A stretch of DNA of 64,000 bases from Ramazzottius varieornatus. Its lineage: Eukaryota > Tardigrada > Eutardigrada > Parachela > Ramazzottiidae. A program made the translations under genes and the position numbers. The DNA lies in NCBI GenBank assembly GCA_001949185.1, contig BDGG01000009.1, positions 927,347 through 991,346 on the forward strand, in the 5' to 3' direction. The notes below the pieces were generated by a model. It saw only the letters and a program-made list of their open reading frames with translations. It was not told where the DNA came from and made no database searches. Of the stretch, positions 44,401-56,363 are shown piece after piece. Position 1 is the stretch's first letter. Every line of letters begins with the position of its first letter.

Positions 44401-47026
44401 CAAGCGCATGTTCTTAACACCTTGACCACTGCGCGATTTCGTGATTTCAGAATACGATGCGGGAAACTCACTTTCGCCTTGTTTTAACTGGTTAAAAGGT
44501 GGGGGCGGTGCCCAATTAGACCAATCACTACCTCATCGATTGGCCAAAATTTTAGAATATGATGTAGAGTGCGCTACCTGCCAACTCAAAACGGCCAGGC
44601 TTCGAGGTTTTTTCAATGACCACTGGGTAGATCTTTTCACGAATCTGAAACTGTCGCAAGATACTAAAATGTTTGGGCTCGCGCAGCAATTATTTTGGTG
44701 ACTCTGGACTAACTGAGAGGCTGGCTGGAAAGTAATTTGCTGGCTACGCCGAAATCCCGTTAAGAAAGGAAAAAATTTCCAAACAGGTTTGCAGAGCCAG
44801 TGTCCAGTAGCCGCTAGTTTTAGTTTCAAGAAGGGTTGATTGTCCGGGCAAACGGAGAAAAACGGGGAGCAAAAGGTAAACTGGAAACTCGCTACGCACA
44901 AATGAGTGTGCGCCGGGAAGTGAGTTTCCCGCCCCGTGCTCAAGGTGTTAATATAGAGATTAAGTTGCCACTACCGTTCACTTTGCAACTGTAGCTACGG
45001 CCTTGCTCCGCCCTTTCGTGAAGTGTAACTACATCTTGCTTTCCGGAGCTCCCCTTATTTTCGAAAAACAGCGTAATCGGAGTTACGGTTGGCTGGCATT
45101 GGGAAGCATGGTGGCTACCCAACTATTCAAAGTTCTGATCAGCTGCTGCGCTCATGAGTGACGTTGCAACTCATCTTAGCTACAGTGGGAGTTTCATCTG
45201 GCGGTGGCAACTTAATGTCTGTAATGACACTGGCAGAAAGTGTGCGCCACCTGAAAAACACGATCTAGTCGAGTTTGATTGTTTGAAAAAGTGGCGCACT
45301 TTTTCGGTGCCTTCGGCCGGAAGCGTGCGCCGCTTGGAAAACGCATCTTATAAAGTATCTTCACCGAGCTCCCCTATCTTTTTTTTTAATGTCTTTTCCA
45401 TTTCGATAACATTGACCAACCTTATATCACGCGTTTGCAATAATGGTTTGTGTGGTCGGTATTCGGGCATTTACCTGGCAGGTCTTTGACGAGTACGTTG
45501 TTCATGAAGCTCTTCACTTCCGGGTCGGACACGTACATGTGTCCGTTCGGTTTTGCCTTCCTTGTAGCTAAGCGCGCTAACAGCTGGTTCTTTCCCAGGC
45601 CGGCAGATGCGGTACACCCCGTCCGATCGAAGATCTCTTTACGCAGGAACCCTACAAACTCCACTGGGGAAGTCGACGAAGCGGCTAGGACGTCCGTGCA
45701 GTCAACAAGCATCTCGTCACAACTGATAGCCTCAATGTCGATCGTGTAACTGGCCACGATCTCGTAAAACACCGTGGATATGCGTTTGTACTCTTCGAAC
45801 TCGTAGGGTATCTGAACAAGGTCCGGACACATCTGCTTTGCTGAACCTGTAAAACGACAAATCCGTTTGCAAGGTCGGCAAACGAATTTGACAAGACCAT
45901 TCTCCCCAAGTGACGCACGCTCCCAGCCAAAGATAGTGAGGACGCGCGCCACTTGGGAAAACCACAAAACTCGACCGGAGGTTTTTCAAGTGACGCACGC
46001 CTCCAGGCAAAAACACTGAAAACGTGCTCCACCTGAAAACGATCTGATGGGCCAAGAATTGAGACACGTACCTAGATACATTCCGTTCTTCAAGCCAGCA
46101 TTCCTCGCTTCGTAGTTACAGGATGAAATCTCCGACTTCGAATCGAAGCGCTCCTGTCCTTCTTTGGCGCCTTCCTTCGTCTTGAAGCCCGTCGTCCCAT
46201 GACAGACCGCGATCGGTTTTCCTCTCAGATGTGGTCGAGACAGTAGTCCAACCGACACGAAGAAGCAGTCGAAGTCAATATGCATGATGACTTTCTTCAG
46301 CGCTTCTTTAGGTCGGCTCGGTAGCTGCGCGTAGTACTGTCGCAACCGTTCTCTCCCAGGAAACGACCCATCAGAAGTATCTTGGAGACTTTGTACCAGT
46401 TGCTTCGACTCGACCTTCCACATGGACAAGTGGTGCAATCGAGACCGAGCGTAAAACTGATTAACATAGTTTGGATCGCCAGCTTTTAGCGCTATGACTT
46501 CACTCCCCGCTTTTTCCGTCGCTGGCTGAGGTGCGTTGTTGGAAGCTACCGGATACAGTTCAAAGTCTCGCCATGGCAGCAAGCATCCTTGGCGAATACT
46601 CTCAGTGATCCACGCAGGCTTCACGACAGCTTTTCCATACAGTTGGACGATCTTGGTGTACGGCAGGTTGCTGGCGATGATGTGGGTGGTCTTCTTGGTG
46701 TTGTAGTAGAGATGGTAGGTTCCGCCGTGAAGCATCATCAGGCGTTTAAGCTCTTCGGCGGTGGGACTGGTGTTGCCGTTGACGTGGATGGAGATGCCAC
46801 GGAAGAGGCTGGAGGAGTTTGCTTCTTTAGCCTCGTTGCGGAACTGCTGCAGAAGCTTACGCTTCTTGACGACCATGTAGCCATGATGGCCACCTCTCCA
46901 CTTGTCGTCCTCTTCATCTCCATCACCGTCGAGCTCTCGGGCGGTGCGTTTGACGGGAACAGGCTGGTTGACCATGTCCTGTCTAGCGGCATGCTGATTA
47001 GGAGCCTTGGCTGCTTTCGTTTCCAT
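41406..47026 (-). CDS. REV1: DNA repair polymerase REV1, 1200 aa
   Basis: Y-family deoxycytidyl transferase and scaffold for translesion synthesis. Exons 47026-46072, 45846-45475, 44313-43706, 43642-43580, 43269-42273 and 42013-41406, exactly 1201 codons. N-terminal BRCT (~residues 67-150, with THIIASNLPYTKI and KPAWITESI). Polymerase motifs are VIMHIDFDCFFVSV (catalytic Asp), NYEARNAGLKNGM, SCDEMLVD, GLGKNQLLARLATRKAKPNG and LPGVGYSAVEKF, then the little finger (RKSVSADVNYGMRM). One UBM-like ubiquitin-binding motif follows (SQIDEEVLMALPADLR). The C-terminal Rev7/polymerase-binding domain ends DVWAKMYEKVTTHFRLI. Region 42.5-42.8 kb encodes an extra BRCT-like stretch. The 1.2-kb intron holds a MITE. 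Confidence 0.93.
42074..42206 (-). repeat. Palindrome family, two reverse copies (type example)
   Basis: Copies at 42074-42125 and 42156-42206 in REV1 intron 5, near-consensus throughout. Spacer AAAACAATTGCGTCGAGTTTGATTGCTCTC-like. Confidence 0.92.
43395..43529. repeat. Palindrome family, opposed pair
   Basis: Reverse copy 43395-43445 and forward copy 43475-43529 in REV1 intron 4. Confidence 0.85.
44414..44951. mobile_element. piggyBac-like MITE in a REV1 intron
   Basis: 530-bp insert (44418-44947) flanked on both sides by TTAA. Inverted ends: CACCTTGACCACTG at the left and, read inward, CACCTTGAGCACGG at the right. A second inverted block follows further in (GCGGGAAACTCACTT). No transposase ORF, so non-autonomous. 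TTAA duplication is the piggyBac signature. Lies in the largest REV1 intron, oriented neutrally. Confidence 0.82.
45200..45338 (-). repeat. Palindrome family, one eroded and one full copy
   Basis: 45200-45252 keeps mainly the right arm (GTGTGCGCCACCTG). 45288-45338 is complete (AAGTGGCGCAC to GTGCGCCGCTTGG). In the REV1 long intron. Confidence 0.78.
45905..46036 (+). repeat. Palindrome family, two forward copies
   Basis: Copies at 45905-45957 and 45987-46036 filling REV1 intron 1, with outer arm GGTCGGCAAACGAATTTGACAAG at the left. Confidence 0.88.
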
Positions 47027-47275
47027 TGACAGCTCACAGTCGCAAAACGCCTGCAGAAAAACCTCTAACGATCATATTAAACGAGAATTTTCTTCTCGTT
47101 GACTACACTGAACATACCTTGAAAGATAACTGCTGGACTAGCAGCCAGAGGATGGGTGTACTTCCGTCGCATTTACGTCGTTCGCTACCATCTCAAACTA
47201 GTGCACGAAGAGGTTATGCAGGTATATGATTAGAAGGAATACCACTCTTCCAGCAGAAAAGACTAGGCCCTGTCT

Positions 47276-47654
47276 TCAAGTTTGACGAACGGGTATCCGT
47301 TGGAGACTTTGAGTTACGTTCAAAACATGGGCGAGCATCTCGCAGATCACAGACGGAAGTCGCAGAACCTGGAATAAATAAAAAACGAAAACAAAGGTGT
47401 CCAACGTCTGTCCGTTGATGAAACCCACTTAACGGTTCTGTTTGACCGGTTTCAGCTAAGACCGGTGAGTCCGACTCAGCCGAGTAGTGACTGCTTGGCG
47501 CTGCCACAGGAATCAAGCATACCTTAGCGCTCAGTACTTTTGAAGTTCGGTCCAGGTAAACGGATTTGGGCTGACTGAACTGAACCACTAAACCAAATCG
47601 AGAAGTCAGGATGACTGTTCCAGACGTATCCACTGCTGCGGGCTTTTCACGCAT
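47276..47654 (-). CDS. Small protein, 74 aa, unknown
   Basis: Exons 47654-47523 (ATG start, MREKPAAVDTSGTVIL, donor GTATGC) and 47368-47276 (acceptor TTTATTCCAG, ending RIPVRQT) join in phase. The first half looks like beta strands (LTSRFGLVVQFSQPKSVYLD); the second is a hydrophobic helix (VLRLPSVICEMLAHVLNV). Tandem with REV1 and divergent from TACC, about 270 bp from its start codon. Not recognised. Confidence 0.5.
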
Positions 47655-47923
47655 CTGACATCTGTAACCCTCTGGTCTCTACAATCTCGCAGCATCCTCC
47701 CTTCGCTCCTCAAACTTTTGCTCGCCGAGGACCAAACGACTGCGACATCGCAGCTGGTGTTAACCGCAGCTTTGCCCAGTGGATACTTCTCTTCAAGCGA
47801 ATTCCCTAACAGCCGAGCTAAGTCAGCTACCTAACCGCTGATCTCGTCTTCCATCTGCAGAGTCTTGAAGCTGATCTCCATTCTGCACAGTTACGCTGTG
47901 TAGCAGGCATTCTCCTCCGCAAG

Positions 47924-50900
47924 ATGGGCGATGGTTCGGCTGTCGCTGAGACGATGGGTAGCACAGGTAAGACGCATTCTTTTCATATTCGATTGGTAAC
48001 AGTTACTATCTCCGTTGTTTCCTGTGAGGCTCGTCTGGATACTCGCGAGTGTGGGACGTTGTTTTGAAACACTACTGACCACTTTTGGGGGCTGTTTGCT
48101 TTCAGGATACGAGGGTCAGTCGGTATCATCGTCGACAACTCCCGTTAACGAGAATCCCTCGGCTGCCTTCTCCCAAGACCAATTGCGTTCCTTCAAGCTG
48201 TCCAACATCACCAATCGTCGTGGATCTCAGAGCCCGGAGAAGACCATCATACGTCCAGAAGACACCCTGCACAACGACAAAGAGCAGCCTAGTTCCAATG
48301 GTATAATGGAAGACAGCCTGGCCGACGTCAGTCCGCATCTACAGCCTTCCTCGCAGCCTTCCAGTAGCACTTCCGACTACCATACTCCGCTGCAAGGCTC
48401 GGCGCATCCGAAGGCATCTGACCCCCCTCCCAGCGGTGCGGTTGACTATCACACCCCAATTTTAACTTCAGCCAAGATGGAAGACTCTCTCGATGTCGAC
48501 TACATGATTCAGCAACAGAATGGCATGTCGGGGGACGCTCTCAGTCAGGCCATTGCAACGACTGATGGAAATCATGGTCACGAAGCTCGGCAGAAAAAGA
48601 CGCTGGACAATGTCTTGAACGCGTCCGAAGTCTTCAACGATCCTGGTGCAATGGACTTCTTGGAGAGTGCTGGTTCAAAGTCTGGCGTGTTGGAATCCGA
48701 ACTGGCTCGACAGTCTTTGTTCCAGAAGTTTGATCCGTTCTTGGGCAAAACAACGCTACCCATCATTGGCAACATCCCTGACGGTAATCGACCTGTTTTG
48801 AGCTGGGTAAACAAATTCGACCAGATCGTCTGCAAAGTGGCGCACGCTTCTAGCCAATAATATTGAAAAGGGGCGCCGCTTGGAAAAATGATCTAGTCGA
48901 GTTCGATTTTTTTCCAAGTGGCGCATGTTCCCCGTGGTAATGACCGGAAACGTGCGTCACCTGGAAAAATGATCTTGTCGGGTTTGAGCTTTCTTTTACA
49001 GCTTGTTTGAATTACGGCTAATCTAAGTTTGTTTGTTCTCCAGATCAAAAGAAGCCGGACATTGCAGTGGCGCATTCAGCAGCGCCTTCCGGAGCGACCA
49101 CCTTCAGACAGCCGTATCCCACGCAAAGTCATACAGCTACCACCGGCATGATTGCTGCGTTGCAGCAGAAGCAGAATGCTTTGAAGAAACAACAGCAACA
49201 ACTACAGCAACAGCAGGCAGCGTCAACAGATCGACTGGCTCAACCAACGTCTGATCCCTTCGGCCAGCATCCAACACAGGTAATTTCTCATCGATTACAA
49301 TTTAGCAAGAATAAAATGGAACATAGACATCAGGCAAACAAACTCGGTCGTATCGTTTTTTCGAGTGGCGCACGATTCTAACCAGTCACACTGAGTATGT
49401 GCGTCACTTGGGACAGTGATGTTGTGGAACTTGATTGTCGAGCTCCTGAATGATCTGCGATCTACATCGTTCATCAAAGATACATCAGTTTCTGTAATCT
49501 ATACTGTAACATCTGAGAAAGGTTTGCTGCCCGAGTGTGGGTTTCAAGTGCTAGGATTATGATTATTTCGCGGTGGCACTCAAGTGTAATTGAATTTGTC
49601 GGTCAGGTTCCAAACCGGTTTACGCGTTATTGTTCCATCAAAAGCCGACGACATCACGTTTCAACTTACTTCCGGTGCATGCGTCAACACAAACTTTGTT
49701 TTTGCACGAATGGGGTTTGCCTTGAACAAGACGGTATGATATTGTCATCTATTCTCTGCAGCCAACACCGCAACCGCCTTCGTCATGGCCCGATCTTGTA
49801 ACTCGTCGTGATATGAACAATGCCGCGGCGACGCCGTTCGCCACTATGAAACTCCACTCATCACCTCATCCGCATATGCTGCCGCATGCTACACCAGCTC
49901 GCTTTTCCTCACCTCACCCACACAACCCTACGGTAAGTTCTCTCAGCTAAAGCAGTTATGGGAAGATGTAATATTTCTTTACTAGTATTCGAGAGTTTGG
50001 CCGACAAACGGGAAATGGTCTTTATTCCAAGTGGCGCACGAGTGCAGCAAATAACAGGATCAACGTGCGCAAAACAACTTAACTTGACATTACTGTTTAT
50101 CCACGTGGCGCACTCTTTCAGCGAACAAGACCTGAAACATGCATCACTTCGGGAAACGTTCTTGTTGAGCTTGTTTGTTGGGCTCGCATATTATTAGAAT
50201 ATTCTCACTGTAGGTTGCTCCAGCGTTTGATCGACGTGCGTCTCCCGTGAATGGGGGTGGGGATTACTACCGATCGCCGAGCAGCGAAGCGCTTCACACT
50301 GAGTTTGACTTAGCGGAGATTCCCAACGACCAGGCGCAGACTGGTCCACCTGGAAGTCTTGTTAATTTTGGCTTGTCAGCAGAAGAAACTGCACGTCGAC
50401 CTGTGACACTTCGAACCAAGTTCCCGGGCTCATCCACGGCGACCAAGAGTCTGAACCGACGGTCTGTACCTGCTGGCTTCCTGGATGGTCGAGAAGGAAT
50501 CGCTGCTTCCATGACGCTGGAACCACAAGAAGAATATACTGGCTTGTCCGATCTCCCTCCCGTAAGTCCACTTGCGTCGAACAACTGAGGCTCATGAATC
50601 TATGAACGCATGTTATTTAGGTGTGGGAGAATGTGATGTCGACGTATGAAGGCCTTGTCCGAGTTTTGGTTGGAAAGTTACATCAATACAAAGAAGAGGC
50701 ATCGTTGGCTCGGCAGAAAGAGGCGAAAGCAATCAAAGAGCGCGAAGAAATGCACAAAGTATTTGTGGGTCTCCATGAACGTTTCGAAAACAGCAAGAAT
50801 GTGATTACCAACTATCAAAAGGTACGGCAACCTTGATTAGGTGTCGCGATGAAGTGGGACGTGAGCAACTCAACCGATCGCTGTCTCAAGTGGCCTACGT

Positions 50901-51278
50901 TTACATTGTTGCCAACCGAGAGTGTGCGCCACTTGGAAAACGATCTGGCGTCATTCATTTACCCACGTCCCAGATGTCTTCTTGGTGTGTGATATCCTCT
51001 GTTGTGTTTCTTCCAGAACCAAGCAATTATGCAGCAAGCTTTTGACGAGCTAAATGCCGACTTTCAGCCGATGCAGCAAGAAAATAAGAGGTGAGTCGAG
51101 TCTCCCGTGACGAGATCTTGGTACTGACAGTTCTTTTGTTCTTCTCTGCAGGATGCAAGCTGCGATGCGCCTGAACGAAATGAGGATGCGCCAGCTCGAA
51201 GCCGATCTGGCGAAGAAGTCGGACGAGAATGCGGAGCTGACGAAAATTGTGGATGACTTAATTTCCAAAGATTCTTAA
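47924..51278 (+). CDS. TACC: Transforming acidic coiled-coil protein, 625 aa
   Basis: Centrosome/spindle adaptor that with XMAP215/ch-TOG promotes microtubule growth. Exons 47924-47966, 48106-48783, 49044-49279, 49762-49932, 50214-50561, 50621-50821, 51017-51090 and 51152-51278 give 626 codons. The first 400 residues are disordered and Ser/Pro/Gln-rich, with a poly-Gln stretch. ESELARQSLFQKFDPFLG is the conserved pre-domain motif of TACC proteins. The last ~150 residues form the coiled-coil TACC domain, ending ENAELTKIVDDLISKDS, almost as in vertebrate TACC. The exon 2 donor is set by frame (G|GTAATC). Introns 2, 3, 4 and 6 contain palindrome copies. Confidence 0.93.
48833..48964. repeat. Palindrome family, opposed pair
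   Basis: Forward copy 48833-48883 and reverse copy 48913-48964 in TACC intron 2. Confidence 0.87.
49361..49411 (+). repeat. Palindrome family copy
   Basis: In TACC intron 3; left outer arm AGGCAAACAAACTCGGTCG. Confidence 0.85.
50027..50152 (+). repeat. Palindrome family, two forward copies
   Basis: Copies at 50027-50073 (right arm eroded) and 50102-50152 in TACC intron 4. Confidence 0.78.
50886..50936 (-). repeat. Palindrome family copy
   Basis: In TACC intron 6; left arm AAGTGGCCTACG, consensus right arm. Confidence 0.85.
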
Positions 51279-51905
51279 GTTAAACTTTCTTGACTGTAAA
51301 TTATCACTGGTCTTCCGGACGTACTGGGTTTACACACTGGATGGAAGAGGGCTGTTCTGGATACTCGACTGTACCTTCTTTTAATCTCGATCACTATCGG
51401 TGCGCTTGTGCTCACACAATGTTCCTGACATTTTTTGTGGATTATGATCTGTGGTTGTGGCATCATGCTAGTCCATTCTTTCTGTGCCAATGACTTCGCG
51501 CACTTTATTACCTGTTTGAAACGTTTTCTTTCGATCTTGACCTTGTGTGAATACTGTACTGTATGTTTGTTTGTCAGGAACCTCCGTACCAAGTTGGAGC
51601 TTCTCAGTGAGAAAACGAAAGCCTGGAGAAAGGTTTTCTCAGCTTATGATTTCTGTGCGGATGACCTTTGGGTCGTTTTCTGGAACTTACTACAGTAGAC
51701 TAAAGAGGATAACGAGTACGGCTTTGTTTCCCTACTTCGGATAAAGTTCATAGCACGGCGAGCAGTGGCGGCACCGAGTCACTCCATCGAATATTCTTTT
51801 AACCGGAAGTCCAAATCTTTGGCTTTGGGGAAATTGGGGCAAAACCGAGTCGTAAGCTAACATCTCCGCTTTGTAAAAGCAGGCTATTCAGCGAATAGTA
51901 CAAAG

Positions 51906-53303
51906 TTAGAGCTTTTTCTTCGAAAGTCCCTTGGGTAGGTTTCTCTTCGGAGCACCGGACGTGGTCTCCTGCAGGTCCTTCTTCGCTGAGAACAAGAAAA
52001 AGCAACATTTTACCGACATGTAAACTCACCATGTTCGATAAACTTCTGCCTGGACGTTTCGGAATTCCGAAAGTACGACAATCAAGCACTGCAGCTAGAG
52101 TCGCACCTCTCATGACTTTCTGCTGCAGTAGTTCGCCGACGAAGTAAAGGATGGTGATTCCGACACAAGCGCCCTGCATGAAGGCAACCTTCTGCCACCC
52201 ATTCAGCACGTTGAAGATTGGGTAGATCCAGCTTGATGTCTTGTAGTAAACCCACAGCGTCCTTCAGAAAGAGAAAACTACTAAGTCAAAATCGAAGGAA
52301 GGACCCTCAACGCCAAAGACGCTGTTTATCGTGCTGAGCAATCATGCTTACCAGGCCTGATAGCCGAAGGAGAAGATGAAGATGTGCTTGAGACCGCTCC
52401 ATCTGGACTTGGGGTGCGCATGGTAGTCCAGACACATTTCGACCAGGTTAACCGGAAGTATCACTGTGTGCTGCAAACAGTACGCCGAGATAATTACAGC
52501 AGCACGTCGAGCGCCAGGCAAAAACCCAGTAAACTTACCATCACATGGTTGGCCCACGCAGGAAAAAGGTCATCGAGGAACTGAGGGAATATCTGGAAAA
52601 ACACAAGTAGTAAGTTAACTTGGCTCACAAGCGTCAACGGTAACTGTCAAAGGAGAAACTTGAGGAAGTCTTACCAGTTCGCGGTCCACAGCGTAGATCG
52701 CCCAAAACATAAGCACAACAAACTGCAACGTAACAGAACTATCAAACATCCAGAATTACTACTCACGAGTCCTTCCCACGACTATCTCACTGACCGCTCC
52801 AACAGGGAACACGAAAACCGAGAACATGTGGTCTCGGAAAGAGCGCATAGCGAAGCGGCGTTTCTGGTTGACTTTTGCCAAATTCGAGGCATCATATACG
52901 ACGCACACAGTGTAATAGAGTGCTTGCAGAACCTACGAAGATGATCAAGAAATCATAGACAATTGGACCACACTCGCTGGCCGATGCTGATGGAATTTTC
53001 TCTTACCAGATCGATAAATGTAAGAAATCGAAGCTTTCCTCCGTATCTGCAACAAGACGTTCATGGGAAGTAGCGCTTGGATAGTCGTAGCGCAAACCCA
53101 AGCTGAGCTTTTCACTTACGCATCCCATCCTATGGCTGGACCCAAATCTAGAAGACATACGCATGAAAAGCTGCGCCAGTTGCAGTGGCGTCAACAGGCG
53201 CGAGGTGCAAGGCAATCTTACCAATGTGGTGGAAGTCATACCATATTGTACCCCAGTACATGGCTGCCGCCGAGGAATGGAAAGCCAGGCGAAGAAGACT
53301 CAT
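51906..53303 (-). CDS. AIG1: AIG1/ADTRP-family membrane hydrolase, 271 aa
   Basis: Multi-pass ER enzyme; vertebrate members hydrolyse fatty-acid esters of hydroxy fatty acids with a Thr/His pair. Exons 53303-53222, 53147-53120 (28 nt), 53046-53007, 52932-52795, 52722-52675, 52592-52539, 52470-52352, 52261-52030 and 51980-51906 give 272 codons. Landmarks: YGGKLRFLTFIDL (conserved Thr), FRDHMFSVFVFPVGA, FWAIYAVDREL, LFPAWANHVMHT (conserved His), LKHIFIFSFGYQAW and WIYPIFNVLNGW. It ends GLSKKKL, a possible di-lysine ER-retrieval signal. Likely 5' UTR exons at 53761-53705 and 53543-53504 carry strong donors. Confidence 0.9.
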
Positions 53304-53614
53304 TTCGACCGAGAATACTCCTGCAAGCAACCAGAAAAAAATAAGGCTCAGTATATAATCGGGACAAGCCAAGGAGGAGAACGAACTCGGCGGAAGCGAT
53401 CAACTTCCTCTGGCAGTTTATACGTTCTCGTCATGCCTGCTAGAACAGAAGGGGAATTTCTAGGTTAAGTGGCTTTGCACTTGCAAATTACAGTCTTACT
53501 GCGATGTGCGAGGCATAGCTGATAACCAGGAACTGAACTCTGAAGTTTGAGCGAACGTCAACAATTGGGACAAGATAATGGAAACCCAGCAAACAAATTC
53601 GACCAGAACAGTGC

Positions 53615-53666
53615 CCCAAGTGGCGCACCTTCGCGGTAATACTGGCTGAATGCGTGCGCCATCTGG
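53615..53666 (-). repeat. Palindrome family copy
   Basis: Between two probable AIG1 5' UTR exons; left outer arm CCAGCAAACAAATTCGACCAG. Confidence 0.87.
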
Positions 53667-54105
53667 AAAACGATCGTGTTGAGCATTTCTCTCCATGCTT
53701 ACCTGATACAGCGAGGAACCCCGAGTTCTAAACTAGGCGGTAGGATGATCCGATTCTGAACACCTAAAGACAGAGTTCAAACGGAATGCTGGACTTGCAG
53801 GCTCCCTTCCAACAATGCAATCAGACTCCCAAGCCAGATCGATCCCAAACACTGATCCTTTCTTGTCACTGCTAACGCAAGGGTGCTCGGAAGCACCGCG
53901 TGCACTCCTCAACTTTTTGGAGCTGACGCTTGTATCCCATGGAATTTGACGGACCCGGAGACGAAAGCTGGCCAGGTCCGATGAAAGAAAACGAAAACAA
54001 GACCAAGATACATGGGGCTATGCCTGGTACGGACACTTGGAAAACAAGGCAGCCGATGTGCAAGTTCAACACCCTGAACACCAAGCTTTTTGTGTCGGTA
54101 GACTA

Positions 54106-54583
54106 CCAGCGTACTCACTGTGAGTACAGAACTTTAACTGGAGGATAAGGGAAGGGGTAACCCAAATTAACCAATAGACAACTTTGAGAACTTCGAAATT
54201 GTGGAGATTAGCAGGTCGTAAAGGCCAACTTGGGAGAAGTAGCCCTGGCCGTTATTTTTTCAGGACGCACCGATGACACCAAGTTTGTCCCAGGCCTAGT
54301 ATCGGCAGAGGAAGCTCTCCTCGGTGTTTTAATTTTTTTCTAAACAGATGGTTGGTATGTATCGCGAGCAAAGACATGGAACCTAAAATACCCCCGAAAC
54401 TGCCAGAAATCGTAAGGATTTTTTCGAGACTGCGGAAGTTGTACTGACCAGTGGTCATCAGCTGCGTTTCGGTGATAATACCGCAGACCAGGCAATGAAA
54501 AAAGTTTGATTCAAACCGGGCAAAATGGAAATTATGGGGAGCAAAAAAGTATCGTATTGTACTCACAGTGAGTACGGTGGTAA
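54106..54583. repeat. ~480-bp unit with 24-bp inverted ends
   Basis: CGTACTCACTGTGAGTACA at the left and TGTACTCACAGTGAGTACGG at the right are reverse complements. Each is itself palindromic around one base. No ORF of note inside. Confidence 0.6.
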
Positions 54584-54846
54584 TCAAGGTGTTGAGTACG
54601 TCTCGCGCATGGCAAGGTTTGGCGGTACTGGTTGCTCACTCAGGCTTGTTGTCTATGGACGACATGCGCACCAAAATCGCACAGAATTGTTAATCTTTAT
54701 CCTGAGAATTCGAAAAGCTTTTGTGACGAACAAACATAGATAGAATAATCCTCCAGCAACATTTTAGGACATTTTAAGAATTTTTCTGACAGTCGCCGAA
54801 TATACTTCGAATTATTGTCAATGTTTGGCAATGACCGCCAAACTGA

Positions 54847-54926
54847 GCCAGCACTGCATGCGGCCTACTGTAGCTCGGTCTGCGTGGCCCACAGTGTAGG
54901 CGCTCTGCATAGCAGGCTCAGTTAGC
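54847..54926. repeat. Imperfect ~80-nt stem-loop
   Basis: CTGAGCCAGCACTGCATGCG pairs with CGCTCTGCATAGCAGGCTCAG, and GCCTACTGT with ACAGTGTAGGC, around a CTCGGTCTGCG apex. Looks like a structured RNA or small hairpin repeat; strand unknown. Confidence 0.55.
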
Positions 54927-56230
54927 CTGCATCAGTTAGTTCGCCCTGTCTTCTCTTGCATCCCTCCCTCTACTCAAAACTTATTACAATCAACTCGATT
55001 TATCTCCCGCAACCGCCAAACTTTGCCAATCGCTTTATGATCATAACGCTTACCACATCGGGCAAGTGACGTAAAGAAGTAGACAGAGCCCCATATTGGG
55101 AGAGTCGGTACCAAGCATAGCCCCATATATCTTGACAAGACTAATGACCAATCTTTCCATTTCCTCCCGTATTCGGTAACGTGACAGACTGCGACGCAGG
55201 GAGGCTAGACAGGCGAATCAGACCGTGAGGTCAGCAGTGTAAGCTCGCCCAACTGGATTGTAACACCTTAGGGCTCAACAAACCGAAACAACAAGCTGAT
55301 TATCGAGCCGACGACTGTCCGTACTATCAGACGTAGACAATGGGCGGAGACGCCGTGTCTTCGATGCCATTTGAGATCTTTTGTCAGCCAGATTTGGCCA
55401 GGTGTCAAACCCGCCTTCCGTTTGGCGTCCGATGTCGTCACTTTCCACTCTTGGTTTTCCTGGCCATCTTCTGCAACAGCCCTCTTGTTCCCGGGTATCC
55501 CTCTTCCGTGTTTATCCTGCATTGTGTTGAACTCAAGAAAAATTCCTAGTAAGGTAAGCATATTCGTTGCAGGTGGTTTAGAGATGGAGGGAGATAGAGA
55601 TGGCGTCAGTGCGTTACATGCAAAGGTTCTGAAATTTCATATGCTTGTTTCATAGTTAATCCGACAGCGTCGTCCTTTGGAACTCCGACCCAAAGTACCT
55701 GCTACAACAAGCTAAACAATTGTTTACGTGCGGAACGATGCTGCTCTAAATTCTGGTGAGTGACTAAGTGGGACTGAGAAGAATGCCGATGGAAATGGAA
55801 TTGAAAGTGACCGAACAGATTTTGCGCTGCGCTACTCGATCCTTCCTGAAGGATATCCTTGCTTGCACTGTGTTTTAGTCCGATGATTGAAACCCCGCAG
55901 TCGAGACGGACATTATTAGACATTCCGGACCATCTGGCGTGTGTCGAAATTTAAATCCCTATTGAAATAGACTGACCACAGTCGGCTATCGACAAGCTTC
56001 CTCTGTGCTTTGTCACCATCAGCCGGTTACGCTGCCTAAGCCTTCTCAATGAATTATTAACCCTCATCGTTTTTCTTCGTAGTTTCCATCCGACGATCCA
56101 GCCCTTTTGTCCCTGAAGAGAATACCTCTGCGGGACGGAAGCATTACAGAAATCATGGTAATCTCTCACCAGACTGATGATATAAACTGAAGGTCGGCCC
56201 GTCGGGAGACAAACACGACGAGAATTTTCT

Positions 56231-56363
56231 CTCAACTGACGCACATTCCCATTGGACTTGGGCGAAAGACCGCGCTACTTGGGAAAACGATCTCGTCGAG
56301 ATCGATTGCTGTCCCGAGTGGCGCATGTTTTTGGTGTTTTTAGCTGAAGCGTGCGCCATCAGG
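56231..56363 (-). repeat. Palindrome family, two reverse copies
   Basis: Copies at 56231-56282 and 56315-56363; spacer AAACGATCTCGTCGAGATCG-like. Confidence 0.82.

Noticed and set aside
44533-44943. 136-codon minus ORF inside the REV1 intron
   Set aside because: Contained in the piggyBac-like MITE and unlike a transposase.
55268-55561. Minus-strand ORF ending LLFRFVEP
   Set aside because: Has ATG and stop but no domain, no splice support and ordinary length for chance.
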